Made by a program: the position numbers and the translations under genes
The notes under the pieces: generated by a model
What the model saw: only the letters and a program-made list of their open reading frames with translations
What the model was told of the DNA's origin: nothing
Database searches by the model: none
Shown here: positions 15,563 to 23,788 of the stretch, piece after piece
Position numbering within the stretch: position 1 is the stretch's first letter
How the letters are laid out: every line of letters starts with the position of its first letter
DNA from: Sporomusaceae bacterium UBA7701
GTDB taxonomy: Bacteria; Bacillota; Negativicutes; Sporomusales; UBA7701
Reading direction: 5' to 3'
Assembly (NCBI GenBank): GCA_002482545.1
Contig: DLGF01000024.1
Coordinates: 54,882-118,881, forward strand
DNA length: 64,000 nucleotides

Positions 15563-15665
15563 TGGTATCACTCCTGCAGTTATTATATCCTATATCCGGA
15601 GGGCATACCAATGAACGCCCCCGGATTGCCCCGCGGACCGGCGGGCGGCGCCTCCTGGTCCGCAC

Positions 15666-16022
15666 TCAGGAAAGGCGCTCGATCGCCCGTTCCAGGACAA
15701 AGGCGATATCCTGGCGGGTCGCGTATTTCTCCCGGAGTTTTCCCAGTTGCCGGACAACCGAATCTTTGGCGCGATCCTTGGTCGGCAGATTGATGACTTC
15801 CGGCGGGGCCTTCTCCCCCAACTTGGCCAGCAGTTCAATTTTGGCCCGGCTGGAGAGGCTCGCGCTATTCGCCAGCTTCTTCTCCAGATTTTTCTGGGCG
15901 GCGGCCAGGGAGCTGCCGAGATAAGTGGCGCTGGTGCGGGGTCCCTTTTTCTCCTTGTCCCAGTAGGAAGCCACTAGGTACGCGTAATAGCGGTCGTTCA
16001 ACTTACGCCAGGTGACGAACAT
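15666..16022 (-). CDS. hypothetical protein with transposase-like N-terminal segment
   Basis: About 118 residues. It opens Met-Phe-Val-Thr-Trp-Arg-Lys and continues Tyr-Ala-Tyr-Leu-Val-Ala-Ser-Tyr-Trp-Asp, then Arg-Thr-Ser-Ala-Thr-Tyr-Leu-Gly, a pattern like the first strands of IS1634-type transposases, but no catalytic DDE residues follow. The rest is Lys/Ala/Leu-rich and probably helical. The start is uncertain: an AAAGGAG site lies 15 bases before ATG 16022 but directly abuts ATG 16037. A stem without a T run (15632-15663) lies between it and miaB. It may be a domesticated fragment or a small conserved protein. Confidence 0.55.
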   Translation of the reverse strand: MFVTWRKLNDRYYAYLVASYWDKEKKGPRTSATYLGSSLAAAQKNLEKKLANSASLSSRAKIELLAKLGEKAPPEVINLPTKDRAKDSVVRQLGKLREKYATRQDIAFVLERAIERLS

Positions 16023-16156
16023 AGTAGTAACCAGCATCTCCTTTACTACTAAAATAGTCGCATGGTAGACATCTTTTATAACTATGGTACCATATTCTGC
16101 TATAATGCGACAACCGCTTTTTTCCATTCCCTGAAACCGCCTATTCGGACAGGCGG

Positions 16157-16202
16157 AAAAAAGAGCAAGCGTCCAGGCGCGTTCCTGGCGATTGCTCTTT
16201 TC
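16157..16202 (-). terminator. terminator of the D-aminoacylase gene
   Basis: Two nested complementary blocks (aagagcaa with ttgctctt, and ccagg with cctgg) are followed on the minus strand by a T run. It lies just after the amidohydrolase stop. Confidence 0.8.
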
Positions 16203-16229
16203 ACATTCCGTGCAAAAACGGCCGTTTGC

Positions 16230-17798
16230 TTATCGCCAGTGCCTGCGCCGCAAAAAACGCCCCGCCGCCCGGTACTGGAGCTTACCGTCCCACACGGCCG
16301 GAACGCCGTTTACGAGGACGTGCAAAACGCCGGCAGGCTGCTGAAAAGGGTTGGCATAGGTGGCGGTGTCGCAGATGGCGGCGAAATCAAAAATAGTGAT
16401 GTCGGCGGCGCAGCCGCTCGTCAGCCGCCCCCGGTTGGCGAGGCCGAAAACTTGCGCCGGAAGGGACGTCATCTTGCGAATGGCCTCAGCCAGGCTGAGG
16501 AGTCCCAATTCCCGCACATAACGGGCTATGACCCGGGGAAAGGTGCCGTAGGAGCGCGGGTGCGGCAGTTCAGCCGCCAAAGGTCCGTAGGAGACGCGGG
16601 CGCCGGCGTCGCTGCCGATCATGGCAAAGGGAGCGGCGAGAACCGCCTGAAGGTCCTCCTCCGCCAGCGCGTGCCAGATCATGTCGACTTCGCCGGCGTT
16701 GGTCCTGAGGAGGGCGATGACCGCCTCCGAAGGAGAAAGGCCAAGCCGGGCGGCGATTTCCGCCAGGGAGCGGCCCTGAAGCTCCCGGTGCTCGGGAGCC
16801 TTGAGTTTGGTGATGATGATATTGGCATAGTCGCCGGCGGCTTTCTCTTCCACCTCCCGGCGGATTTCCGGCAGGGTCTGGGAGGCATCCAGCCGTTCCA
16901 GCATCGCGGCCCTGCCGCCGCTATGGGACCAGAGCGGCAATAAGGTACCAAGACCGGTGTTTAGCGCCGTATAGGGATAAACGTCGCAAAAGATGCGGAG
17001 GCCGTCCGCGCGGGCTGCCGCCAGCAGCCGGAGAGTGGTCGCCGTTTTGCCCCAGTTCTTCCGTCCCGCAGCCTTATGATGGGACACAACCCCCGTAACG
17101 CCCGTCGCCCGGCATAATTCAATGACTTCACGCACCGACTCGGTGAGCCGGTCCCCCTCATCCCGGATATGACTGGTATAGATTCCTCCCGCCGGAAGCA
17201 ATGTGACGCCCAGGGCGGTCAATTCCACGGTGTCGGCGAAGCAGCCCGGGGGATAGACCAGGCCGGTGCTCAGCCCCAGGGCCCCGTCGGCAAGCGACCT
17301 GCGCAGCAGGCGTTTCATGGCTTGCAAGTGGTTGCGGTCCGCCCTTCCGCTTTCCTCGCCGACCGCAATCGATCGCAAATTCCCGTGCCCGATCAGCGAA
17401 GCGGCGTTGATTCCCAGGCCGTGGCTCTGAACGGCGGCCATGAATTCTCCCGTCGTGCGCCAGCGAAATTCGCTGCCGTCCGCTGTCCGCACGGATTTGA
17501 AAGCGGCGAGCGGAGCCGCGGAATCGCCGCAATTGCCGATAATCTCGGTTGTCACTCCCTGGAGAAGCTTGCTTACCGCCCAGGGGTTCAAAAAATACCA
17601 GTCGTCGGTATGGGAATGAACGTCGATAAACCCGGGGCAGACGCACAGCCCTTCCGCCGGCAGAATCTCCCGGGCCGGAACGTCGCCAAGAGAACCGACG
17701 GCGGCAATCTTGCCGTCTTTAACGCCGACATCGGCCACCGTCGGCGGACCGCCCAAACCATCGTATACGGTACCCTGAGTAATTTTACAGTCTAACAC
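16230..17798 (-). CDS. N-acyl-D-amino-acid deacylase family amidohydrolase
   Basis: A 522-residue metal-dependent hydrolase of the amidohydrolase superfamily. Asp-Val-His-Ser-His-Thr-Asp near residue 60 is the metal-binding His-x-His motif; His of Gly-His-Gly-Asn, His of Ser-His-Ile-Arg-Asp-Glu and His-His-Lys-Ala follow; Ile-Gly-Ser-Asp-Ala-Gly supplies the late catalytic Asp. The layout matches D-aminoacylases, which remove acyl groups from D-amino acids; exact substrate cannot be read. GTG 17798 is preferred because GAGGGGTGG lies just before it; the frame is open a further 15 codons. The TauE/SafE pair is immediately upstream, though separated by about 50 bases. Confidence 0.85.
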   Translation of the reverse strand: MLDCKITQGTVYDGLGGPPTVADVGVKDGKIAAVGSLGDVPAREILPAEGLCVCPGFIDVHSHTDDWYFLNPWAVSKLLQGVTTEIIGNCGDSAAPLAAFKSVRTADGSEFRWRTTGEFMAAVQSHGLGINAASLIGHGNLRSIAVGEESGRADRNHLQAMKRLLRRSLADGALGLSTGLVYPPGCFADTVELTALGVTLLPAGGIYTSHIRDEGDRLTESVREVIELCRATGVTGVVSHHKAAGRKNWGKTATTLRLLAAARADGLRIFCDVYPYTALNTGLGTLLPLWSHSGGRAAMLERLDASQTLPEIRREVEEKAAGDYANIIITKLKAPEHRELQGRSLAEIAARLGLSPSEAVIALLRTNAGEVDMIWHALAEEDLQAVLAAPFAMIGSDAGARVSYGPLAAELPHPRSYGTFPRVIARYVRELGLLSLAEAIRKMTSLPAQVFGLANRGRLTSGCAADITIFDFAAICDTATYANPFQQPAGVLHVLVNGVPAVWDGKLQYRAAGRFLRRRHWR

Positions 17799-17848
17799 CC
17801 GATCCACCCCTCTACCATAATCGTTCCGGGTAGTGAGGACCATTGCCT

Positions 17849-18220
17849 TCAGCGTTTTGTCCGCACATAAATCATTCTGAGTCCGATGAGGATGACAAAG
17901 CCGCCGAAAAGGCGCTTTAATTCAGCGGCCGGGATATTCTGAACAAAGTTGGCGCTGACGAGCGCCCCCAGGACCGCTCCCGCCCCAAGATAGGCGGCCA
18001 TCCGGTAATCCACCAGTTTATCTTTGTGAAACTGCCAGATGGCGGTCAGAGCGGTAGGAATGATAACCACCATGGAGATGCCCTGGGCAGCATGCTGGGG
18101 AATACCCAGGACAAGCACCAGCGCCGGAACGAGAACAACTCCTCCGCCGATGCCGAACAGCCCGCTGAGAACGCCTGCCATAAGCCCCACCGCCAGAGTA
18201 ACGGCGACCATCGCAATCAA
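17849..18220 (-). CDS. half-size TauE/SafE (TSUP) membrane protein, second of a pair
   Basis: A 123-residue protein with about four membrane helices. It begins with the family motif Gly-Val-Leu-Ser-Gly-Leu-Phe-Gly-Ile-Gly-Gly-Gly (residues 16-27). TauE/SafE transporters export sulfite, sulfoacetate and similar anions and normally have eight helices made from two such repeats; here each repeat is a separate gene. ATG 18220 overlaps the stop of the partner gene by four bases, so the two are probably made in equal amounts and form a heterodimer. Substrate is unknown. Confidence 0.85.
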   Translation of the reverse strand: MIAMVAVTLAVGLMAGVLSGLFGIGGGVVLVPALVLVLGIPQHAAQGISMVVIIPTALTAIWQFHKDKLVDYRMAAYLGAGAVLGALVSANFVQNIPAAELKRLFGGFVILIGLRMIYVRTKR

Positions 18221-18573
18221 GCGATCACCATCCTTAGGCCCACCACCACCAGCATTCCGCCAAACAGAATTTCCAGCCGGTCCTCCGGGATCTTCCGGGC
18301 CAGCCTGGCGCCGTACCAGGAGCCGATCATGCTTGCCACGACCAGATTGAGCGACACGCCGAGCTCAATGTTGCCATGAAGGCCGTAAACCACCCCGCTC
18401 ACCAGCGCGGTGGGAATGACAACCGCCAGGGAAATTCCGACAGCCTCGTGGTGGGCGACTGCGAAGTAGGTCACCAGCAGCGGAATAATAAAAATGCCGC
18501 CCCCCACCCCCAGAAAACCGCTTAGAATTCCGACTCCCAAGCCGGCGGCGATCAGTTTGACAGATTGGTTCAT
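18217..18573 (-). CDS. half-size TauE/SafE (TSUP) membrane protein, first of a pair
   Basis: A 118-residue, four-helix partner of the next gene. The motif Gly-Ile-Leu-Ser-Gly-Phe-Leu-Gly-Val-Gly-Gly-Gly lies at its N-terminus, and a second conserved helix carries His-Glu-Ala-Val-Gly-Ile-Ser-Leu. ATG 18573 is chosen since GGGAGA lies seven bases upstream; a TTG 21 bases earlier is less likely. The sequence is clearly related to, but different from, its neighbour, so this is an old split or duplication rather than a recent one. Confidence 0.85.
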   Translation of the reverse strand: MNQSVKLIAAGLGVGILSGFLGVGGGIFIIPLLVTYFAVAHHEAVGISLAVVIPTALVSGVVYGLHGNIELGVSLNLVVASMIGSWYGARLARKIPEDRLEILFGGMLVVVGLRMVIA

Positions 18574-18652
18574 GGACAAGTCTCCCGTCGGCAAAAGATT
18601 AGCGGATGCTTCCGTTATTATGCGCGATAACTGCGGCCGGATTACTTATTAT

Positions 18653-18685
18653 AAAAATAACTTCCGTGGCCCGGAAGTTATTTTT
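18653..18685. terminator. strong bidirectional terminator
   Basis: A 14-bp stem (aaaaataacttccg with cggaagttattttt) ends in A and T runs on either side. It closes the DUF3870 transcript on the minus strand. Confidence 0.92.
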
Positions 18686-18686
18686 G

Positions 18687-19034
18687 TCAGTCAAACATTG
18701 CGGGAAGAGCGCCTTCCTTAAAGCTGCGGTACTTGTCATAGCTGATCCTGAAAGCCGTGATGATCGCCTTTTTGGCGCTGCCCTGATAAACCTGGTCAAT
18801 CAGACGGACAATGGGTTCCGGCCCGTTTTTCAGCGACTGGCCGGCCATCGTCTCCGCCACGTGTTTTCGGGCGACCTGGGTGGCCAGGGTGCAGTCGGCT
18901 TCGACAATGGTTTCCGTATCCAGATCCACCAGAATAACGAGCCCGATGACCTTATATAATTCCGTAGCCGTGATTCCTGTCGGCAGTTTGGCATAACCGG
19001 AAAATAATACGCGCCTTCCAAGCGACTTCGCCAT
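18687..19034 (-). CDS. DUF3870 domain protein
   Basis: A 115-residue protein that matches the DUF3870 family of Firmicutes by its pattern (Phe-Ser-Gly-Tyr-Ala-Lys-Leu-Pro near the start, Glu-Ala-Asp-Cys-Thr-Leu in the middle, Tyr-Gln-Gly-Ser-Ala-Lys-Lys-Ala-Ile near the end). Its function is not known. The single Cys in the Asp-Cys-Thr segment looks conserved. ATG 19034 is chosen because AGGAG lies eight bases before it. It follows the P-loop/Asp23 gene after 11 bases and is probably co-transcribed with it. Confidence 0.75.
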   Translation of the reverse strand: MAKSLGRRVLFSGYAKLPTGITATELYKVIGLVILVDLDTETIVEADCTLATQVARKHVAETMAGQSLKNGPEPIVRLIDQVYQGSAKKAIITAFRISYDKYRSFKEGALPAMFD

Positions 19035-19045
19035 GGCAACCACTC

Positions 19046-19870
19046 CTAATCGATACTCAGCCGTTTGACTTCAATGTTGACTTCCTTGATCGTCATTCCG
19101 GTCATATATTCGACCATGTTCTTGATTCGCTGCTGCGCGTTGTGCAGTACTTCCCACAGCGGCAACCCATACTTTATAGTTACGTCCAAAGATATGGAAA
19201 TTCCTTTTTCCTGCTCCTGGGAATTTTTAATCTGGATCTGTCCCGTCCGGGTGATGGAGAGATCGGTTGTGGCTACATGATCGACAATGGATGAGATCGC
19301 CGCGTCGGATATAAAGAGCTTGCCGTAGTAGCTGAAGGTCGGGCGGACAATGGATTTCTCCCCCAGGTGGCGGCGTTTGGTCTGGGGTTTTTTGAAGAAT
19401 ATCTCCAAGGGATCGATCAGATAGCCGGAAAAATGAGGTTTGAGTTCGATCGTCGGAACCGGAATAATATGCTTGCCTTCCTTCATCCGGCTTTCCCGGG
19501 CCCGGGCGATTTCCGCCTTGGTGGCAATCTCTTCGATATGGATGATTTGGCCGATGGGCGGAAGTTCGAGGGCATCGACGATTTTTTTGACCATGTTGAT
19601 GGACGTGCCAAGGATGAGAATGCGCTCGATATGAGAATCGGCAATCCCTTGACGGACTTCGGCTGCATGCTCTTGATCCATGAAAATGGCCCGTTTGACC
19701 GCCTGGATCTTACTGGGTTCTTTTTTGGCCGAATGACCGGCGATTATTTTGCTGTCTTTGATCAGCAAGCCATCGTCGACAATTCCGTCGACGTTGTGCT
19801 CGTGGGCAACAATGAGTGCGCGGTGACTTTTGCCGGTTCCGCTCGGACCAACTAAGGCAATAACCTCCAT
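19046..19870 (-). CDS. P-loop protein fused to an Asp23/Gls24 domain
   Basis: A 274-residue two-part protein. Residues 1-150 form a nucleotide-binding domain with Gly-Pro-Ser-Gly-Thr-Gly-Lys-Ser at residues 7-14 and a strand Ile-Leu-Ile-Leu-Gly-Thr-Ser. The C-terminal 110 residues resemble the Asp23/Gls24 envelope-stress fold (Ile-Ser-Ile-Ser-Leu-Asp-Val-Thr-Ile-Lys-Tyr-Gly, then the amphipathic Val-Glu-Tyr-Met-Thr-Gly helix). Ordinary Asp23 proteins lack the ATPase part. ATG 19870 follows GGAGGG; an in-frame start 42 bases earlier lacks a site. The role is unknown; regulation of envelope homeostasis is only inferred from Asp23. Confidence 0.75.
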   Translation of the reverse strand: MEVIALVGPSGTGKSHRALIVAHEHNVDGIVDDGLLIKDSKIIAGHSAKKEPSKIQAVKRAIFMDQEHAAEVRQGIADSHIERILILGTSINMVKKIVDALELPPIGQIIHIEEIATKAEIARARESRMKEGKHIIPVPTIELKPHFSGYLIDPLEIFFKKPQTKRRHLGEKSIVRPTFSYYGKLFISDAAISSIVDHVATTDLSITRTGQIQIKNSQEQEKGISISLDVTIKYGLPLWEVLHNAQQRIKNMVEYMTGMTIKEVNIEVKRLSID

Positions 19871-19917
19871 GGGCGGCCCTCCAAGTAAGCTAACATTATA
19901 TTGTCTGCTCATACATA

Positions 19918-19942
19918 AAAATAAACACCTTTGCAGGTGTTG
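19918..19942 (-). terminator. terminator of the coiled-coil gene
   Basis: A 7-bp stem (aacacct with aggtgtt on the minus strand) is followed there by a T-rich run. It lies directly after the 19943 stop. Confidence 0.85.
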
Positions 19943-20236
19943 TCAAGTATAAGTATTTCCTGTCAGATTTTTTCCTGCCCCCAGATGGCGGAGCTGGTCC
20001 TCCAGTTGGGTGATTTTTACGTTCCGGTGCATGATGGCCCGGGCGTAGCGGCAGTTATTTTTCTGTAGTTTTTCGTTCTGGGTGGATAACTTGGAAAGCT
20101 GATCGCGTTTTTCCTTTTCCAAGGCGTCGATCAGATTCATCAGTACCCGGCGGCTGATTCTGAGCGCCTCAACTTTGTTTTCGAGTTCCTGCACCCGGGA
20201 GCGCAGTTCGTCAATCAGGCTGAAGTCTTCGTCCAT
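19943..20236 (-). CDS. small coiled-coil protein
   Basis: About 97 residues, nearly all helical. Heptad-like Leu/Ile spacing runs from residue 6 to about 85, with many Glu, Lys and Arg, so a dimeric coiled coil is likely. No enzyme motif is visible. ATG 20236 is chosen because GGGGG lies six bases before it; ATG 20242 is too close to that site. It is a single-gene transcript closed by its own terminator. I do not recognise a function. Confidence 0.6.
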   Translation of the reverse strand: MDEDFSLIDELRSRVQELENKVEALRISRRVLMNLIDALEKEKRDQLSKLSTQNEKLQKNNCRYARAIMHRNVKITQLEDQLRHLGAGKNLTGNTYT

Positions 20237-20266
20237 AACCATCCCCCTGACAGCGTTCTGTAAAGA

Positions 20267-21118
20267 TTATATTCCGGAACCGTCCGTTTCATGCGTAGAG
20301 CATGAGGATATCAGGCGGAGGGCCAGTTGGGCGGAGATGGTAAACTCGCCCAGACGCTCGGGGTAGCGGCCGGGGATGGCGTGAAAATCCGAGCCGCCGG
20401 TGACCAGCAGCCGGGTTTCGTCCGCCAGGGCCAAATAGTGTTGGATTTGGCGGGGAGTGTGCTCGGGATGATATACTTCGATTCCCCCAATTCCCAGCCG
20501 CACGATTTCCCGTACAAGCCGGTCGTCCCCTACCAGAGCCGGATGGGCCAGGACGGGGATTCCTCCTGCGGCTTGGATGAGCTTTATGATGTCCCGGGCC
20601 GGGATTTTGTAGTGCGGCAGATAGCCAGGCTTGTTTTTCTCCAGCAGCGCTTCGAAGACGGCGCTCACGGTCGGGAAGTAGCCTTTCTCCACAAGGGCGG
20701 CGGCGACGTGGGGACGTCCGACCGAAGCAGCGCCGCCGGCGATTTCAAGAACGCGGGAAAAACTGACCGGATATCCGAGCGCCGCCAGCTTGGCGGTCAT
20801 CCGCTCGGCCCTGGTCAGCCGGTCCCGGGTGAGAAGCTCCAGTTGCCGCTGCAGTTCGGGGCGCAGCGGGTCGAAACCGTAGCCCAGGATATGCACCTCA
20901 TTATCCGGAAAGTCGGCGGAAAACTCGATGCCGGAGAGAATCACCGGCTGGCCGGGCCGGGCCGGGGAAGAATTCTGAAGCCGCAGCAGGCCGTCCACCG
21001 TATCATGGTCGGTTATAGCGATATAGGCGAGGCCGGCGGCGGCCGCCCGCTCCAGAATGTCTTCCGGGGCCAGGCGGCCGTCGGAGGCCGTGGTGTGAAT
21101 GTGAAGATCGGCAGTCAT
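20267..21118 (-). CDS. PHP-domain phosphoesterase (RNase AM / YciV-like)
   Basis: A 283-residue protein. Asp-Leu-His-Ile-His-Thr and Ser-Asp-Gly at residues 4-13, Thr-Asp-His-Asp-Thr near 40, Gly-Ile-Glu near 75, His-Pro near 190 and Gly-Gly-Ser-Asp-Phe-His near the end are the metal ligands of a PHP hydrolase. The closest well-known relatives are the YciV type, which hydrolyse 3',5'-bisphosphonucleotides or trim 5' ends of RNA; the exact activity is inferred. ATG 21118 overlaps the pepA stop (AATGA), and the upstream extension of the frame lies inside pepA and shows no similarity, so it is left out. Confidence 0.85.
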   Translation of the reverse strand: MTADLHIHTTASDGRLAPEDILERAAAAGLAYIAITDHDTVDGLLRLQNSSPARPGQPVILSGIEFSADFPDNEVHILGYGFDPLRPELQRQLELLTRDRLTRAERMTAKLAALGYPVSFSRVLEIAGGAASVGRPHVAAALVEKGYFPTVSAVFEALLEKNKPGYLPHYKIPARDIIKLIQAAGGIPVLAHPALVGDDRLVREIVRLGIGGIEVYHPEHTPRQIQHYLALADETRLLVTGGSDFHAIPGRYPERLGEFTISAQLALRLISSCSTHETDGSGI

Positions 21119-22611
21119 TGCAGGCTGCTGACCACCTCTACCAGCGTACGGACTCCCACGCCGGTGGCGCCTTTTATCTGGCAGCCTTTCTCTTTTTCGG
21201 CGGTTACCGTCCCGGCGATATCGATATGCACCCATGGGGTGGCTTCCGCGAAATTGGCGAGGAATAAGGCGGCGGTCAGGGCGCCGGCCGGCCGGCCGCC
21301 GGTGTTTTTCATATCCGCGATGTCGCTCTTGATCTGTTCTTTATACTCGTCAAAAATCGGCATTCGCCACATCTTCTCCCCGGTGGACCGGGCGGCGTCC
21401 AGCACCTGCCGGCACCATTCGGGATTATTGGTCATCACTCCGGACGTAAGGCGGCCCAGTGCGACCACAATCGCGCCGGTCAGGGTCGCCAGGTCAATCA
21501 TGTGGGTTGCCCCGAGCCGCCGGGCGTAGGTAATGGCGTCCGCCAGGACCAGCCGCCCTTCCGCGTCGGTGCTGATGATCTCAATGGTTTTGCCGCTCAT
21601 GGAGGTGATGACGTCTCCGGGACGGGAGGCGTGGCCGGAAGGCATGTTTTCCGTGCAGGGAACCACCGCCAGGACATTTACCGGGAGCTTGAGCTCGGCG
21701 ATGGCCTGCATAGCCCCGAGGACGGTCGCCGCGCCGCCCATGTCATCGCGCATGTCCTGCATTCCTTCCGCCGGTTTGAGGGATATTCCGCCGCTGTCAA
21801 AGGTAATGCCTTTGCCGATCAGGGCAACCAGTCTGCTGTCGGCAGGATTTCCCGCGTGTTTCAGGAGGATGAGCTTCGGCGGTTCATCGCTGCCCTGGGC
21901 CACCGCCAGGAAGGTATTCATTTTGAGCTTTTCCAGATCGTTTTTTTCGAGAACCGTTAATTCCAGACCGGATTTTTCGGCGATCCGGGCGGCCTGCCAG
22001 GCCATTTTGGCCGGAGTCATCACATTGGCCGGATGATTGACCAGATCACGGGTCAAATTCACGCCGCGGGCGATGACTTCCCCTACGCGCAGGCCGGCTT
22101 GGACAGCTTCCGGCTGCAGGGAGCCGATGTTGACGAACAGGGTCTTCAAGTCGCCTGCGCCGGCTTGGTCGGTCTTGTAATCCAGGAAACGATAGCTGCC
22201 GAGAAGCGCGCCTTCGGCGATGGACTGGCCTGCTTTGCGGGGGTCCGGGCCGCCCTGTCCGGCAAGGACCGGAATGACCAGCCCCAGGGTTTTGGCGAAA
22301 ATCTTCCGGGCGGCGCGCACCGCTTCACCGGCGCTGTCCCGCAAGCGGTCCAGCGAGAAGTCTTGCGGTTTGCCGAGGCCCAGCAGGATGACCTTGCTGG
22401 CCCCTCTCCCTGAAGAGACATGCAATACGGTGGTTGCGCCAAACTTGCCGGAATCGGTCTGACTGCGAAGGATGCCGGTTATCTGCTCCTCAAGGGCCCC
22501 GCCGATAATCTCGCCAGTCCTCGCCGGCACCTCTCCCTCCTCAAAAACGCCCACCGCCAGTGCGTCACAGCCGGCAGCGGTCATCGACCCGGTAATCAAC
22601 TCGATCTTCAT
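21115..22611 (-). CDS. pepA: leucyl aminopeptidase (M17)
   Basis: A 498-residue cytosolic dizinc aminopeptidase that frees N-terminal residues from peptides. The C-terminal catalytic domain shows Gly-Lys-Gly-Ile-Thr-Phe-Asp-Ser-Gly-Gly near residue 255 (Lys and Asp ligands) and Ser-Thr-Asp-Ala-Glu-Gly-Arg-Leu near 330, the M17 signature. The N-terminal 160 residues form the macro-like domain. ATG 22611 has GGGGTG six to seven bases upstream; the open frame begins 22 codons earlier without a site. The PHP gene is translationally coupled behind it. Confidence 0.96.
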   Translation of the reverse strand: MKIELITGSMTAAGCDALAVGVFEEGEVPARTGEIIGGALEEQITGILRSQTDSGKFGATTVLHVSSGRGASKVILLGLGKPQDFSLDRLRDSAGEAVRAARKIFAKTLGLVIPVLAGQGGPDPRKAGQSIAEGALLGSYRFLDYKTDQAGAGDLKTLFVNIGSLQPEAVQAGLRVGEVIARGVNLTRDLVNHPANVMTPAKMAWQAARIAEKSGLELTVLEKNDLEKLKMNTFLAVAQGSDEPPKLILLKHAGNPADSRLVALIGKGITFDSGGISLKPAEGMQDMRDDMGGAATVLGAMQAIAELKLPVNVLAVVPCTENMPSGHASRPGDVITSMSGKTIEIISTDAEGRLVLADAITYARRLGATHMIDLATLTGAIVVALGRLTSGVMTNNPEWCRQVLDAARSTGEKMWRMPIFDEYKEQIKSDIADMKNTGGRPAGALTAALFLANFAEATPWVHIDIAGTVTAEKEKGCQIKGATGVGVRTLVEVVSSLQ

Positions 22612-22683
22612 GATATCACCCCTTGTATAGAATCCAGCTATGCTATTGTCTATTATGGTATATATTGGCCAATCCAATAAAAA

Positions 22684-22708
22684 AACCTGTTCTGAAAAAG
22701 AACAGGTT
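22684..22708 (-). terminator. terminator of spoVS
   Basis: A perfect 10-bp stem (aacctgttct with agaacaggtt) with a run of T on the minus strand, just downstream of the spoVS stop. Confidence 0.93.
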
Positions 22709-22715
22709 AAGGAAT

Positions 22716-22976
22716 TTAGCGTGGTTCGACGATCAATTTAATGGCGGTCCGTTCTTCGCCGTCGATCAGGATGTCGGTAAACGCGGGTATGCAGATCAGA
22801 TCGACACCGTGAGGAGCTACGAATCCTCTTGCAATGGCCACCGCTTTTACTGCTTGGTTAAGTGCCCCCGCGCCGATCGCCTGCATTTCGGCACCGCCGC
22901 GTTCTCTGAGCACTCCGGCTAATGCGCCTGCTACAGAGTTGGGATTGGACTTTGCTGATACCTTCAAGACCTCCAT
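22716..22976 (-). CDS. spoVS: stage V sporulation protein S
   Basis: An 86-residue Alba-like protein, highly conserved in spore formers and some other bacteria. The start Met-Glu-Val-Leu-Lys-Val-Ser and the middle Gly-Ala-Gly-Ala-Leu-Asn-Gln-Ala-Val-Lys-Ala are diagnostic. In B. subtilis it is needed for spore coat assembly and its loss lets cells resume division. GGGGAGG lies before ATG 22976. A sigma-H-like promoter lies at 23045-23073, and the gene has its own terminator, so it is transcribed alone. Confidence 0.97.
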   Translation of the reverse strand: MEVLKVSAKSNPNSVAGALAGVLRERGGAEMQAIGAGALNQAVKAVAIARGFVAPHGVDLICIPAFTDILIDGEERTAIKLIVEPR

Positions 22977-23044
22977 CTGTTTCAGTACCCTCCCCTAATT
23001 TGAGTTCAACGCGTAGAAAAATGTACAAGTCCTGCTGGTATCAG

Positions 23045-23073
23045 GTATTCGTGATTCGGCAATAAATTCCTTT
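23045..23073 (-). promoter_or_regulatory. sigma-H-type promoter of spoVS
   Basis: On the minus strand AAAGGAATT (a full match to RnAGGAwWW) is followed after 11 bases by CACGAATAC (GAAT core of RnnGAATww matched). The distance to the spoVS start is about 70 bases. spoVS is a sigma-H gene in B. subtilis. Confidence 0.6.
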
Positions 23074-23126
23074 TTTCTACTCAGGAAAAGTTCAAATAAT
23101 TGCGATTTCTTCCGAAAAAGTGTAAA

Positions 23127-23645
23127 TTATTTGTTGAAAACAAGAACCCGTCCGTCTTCGCGAATCCCGATCAATCCTTTCCCCGTGTACTGGTCTTTGA
23201 TATTGGCCAGCATATTATCAATGACTTCTTCCTGAATCAGGAGGTCTTCCTCGAGGAGGGCGTCGTTGGCATCGGTGATCAGCCGGTTGTTGAGCGAGTC
23301 CCTGAGCAAGGTGATGACCAGCGCAATTTCCCCTTTGGACAGGGTCGGCACATCCCGGAGAATGGTCAACATGGCAACCCCGCCGCAGTCGCTCAAGTCT
23401 ACGTCGGCCTTTGCGGCCTTGGTCTCCCGCAGCACATGGTAGGCGGCCAGGCTGTTGGTCAGGGTGGCTTTTAGCCGGGCGAATTCAGTCTCCGAGGGGA
23501 TTGTGGAGAGCATGAAGGTAAGTTTGATTGTATGTTTGTCGGCATCGTAATTGATGGTGCCGATCTCCGGATACCTGACCAAAATGGAGATAAGTAAGTT
23601 GACACCGTCGGAGACCCGGTCGTCATTTTGCTGAAACTTCGGCAT
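23127..23645 (-). CDS. conserved hypothetical protein between rny and spoVS
   Basis: About 172 residues. An alpha/beta N-terminal half (Gly-Val-Asn-Leu-Leu-Ile-Ser-Ile-Leu-Val-Arg-Tyr-Pro-Glu) contains a Cys-Gly-Gly segment near residue 88. An acidic, helix-forming C-terminal half follows, ending in a beta hairpin with Arg-Val-Leu-Val-Phe. There is no signal peptide, membrane helix or enzyme motif. The start is either ATG 23645 or ATG 23657; the first is chosen because GGTG lies six bases before it. It lies between rny and spoVS with space on both sides. Function unknown. Confidence 0.65.
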   Translation of the reverse strand: MPKFQQNDDRVSDGVNLLISILVRYPEIGTINYDADKHTIKLTFMLSTIPSETEFARLKATLTNSLAAYHVLRETKAAKADVDLSDCGGVAMLTILRDVPTLSKGEIALVITLLRDSLNNRLITDANDALLEEDLLIQEEVIDNMLANIKDQYTGKGLIGIREDGRVLVFNK

Positions 23646-23749
23646 TCCATTCACCATCCGTAATTAGAAATAAAGAGCTAGTTTAAATAAGTCTTTTACC
23701 TATTCTCTGATAGCGGCCATAATTCCTGCCTAAGCCTAATTGGCAAAAT

Positions 23750-23775
23750 AAAACGGCCTGCTAACAGGCCGTTTT
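23750..23775 (-). terminator. terminator of rny
   Basis: A perfect 11-bp stem (aaaacggcctg with caggccgtttt) with a T-rich tail on the minus strand; it follows the rny stop. Confidence 0.93.
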
Positions 23776-23788
23776 GTCGTCGTGGTCT

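Noticed and set aside
15632..15663. Stem between the 15666 gene and miaB as a terminator
   Set aside because: The stem is GC-rich but no T run follows, so termination cannot be supported.
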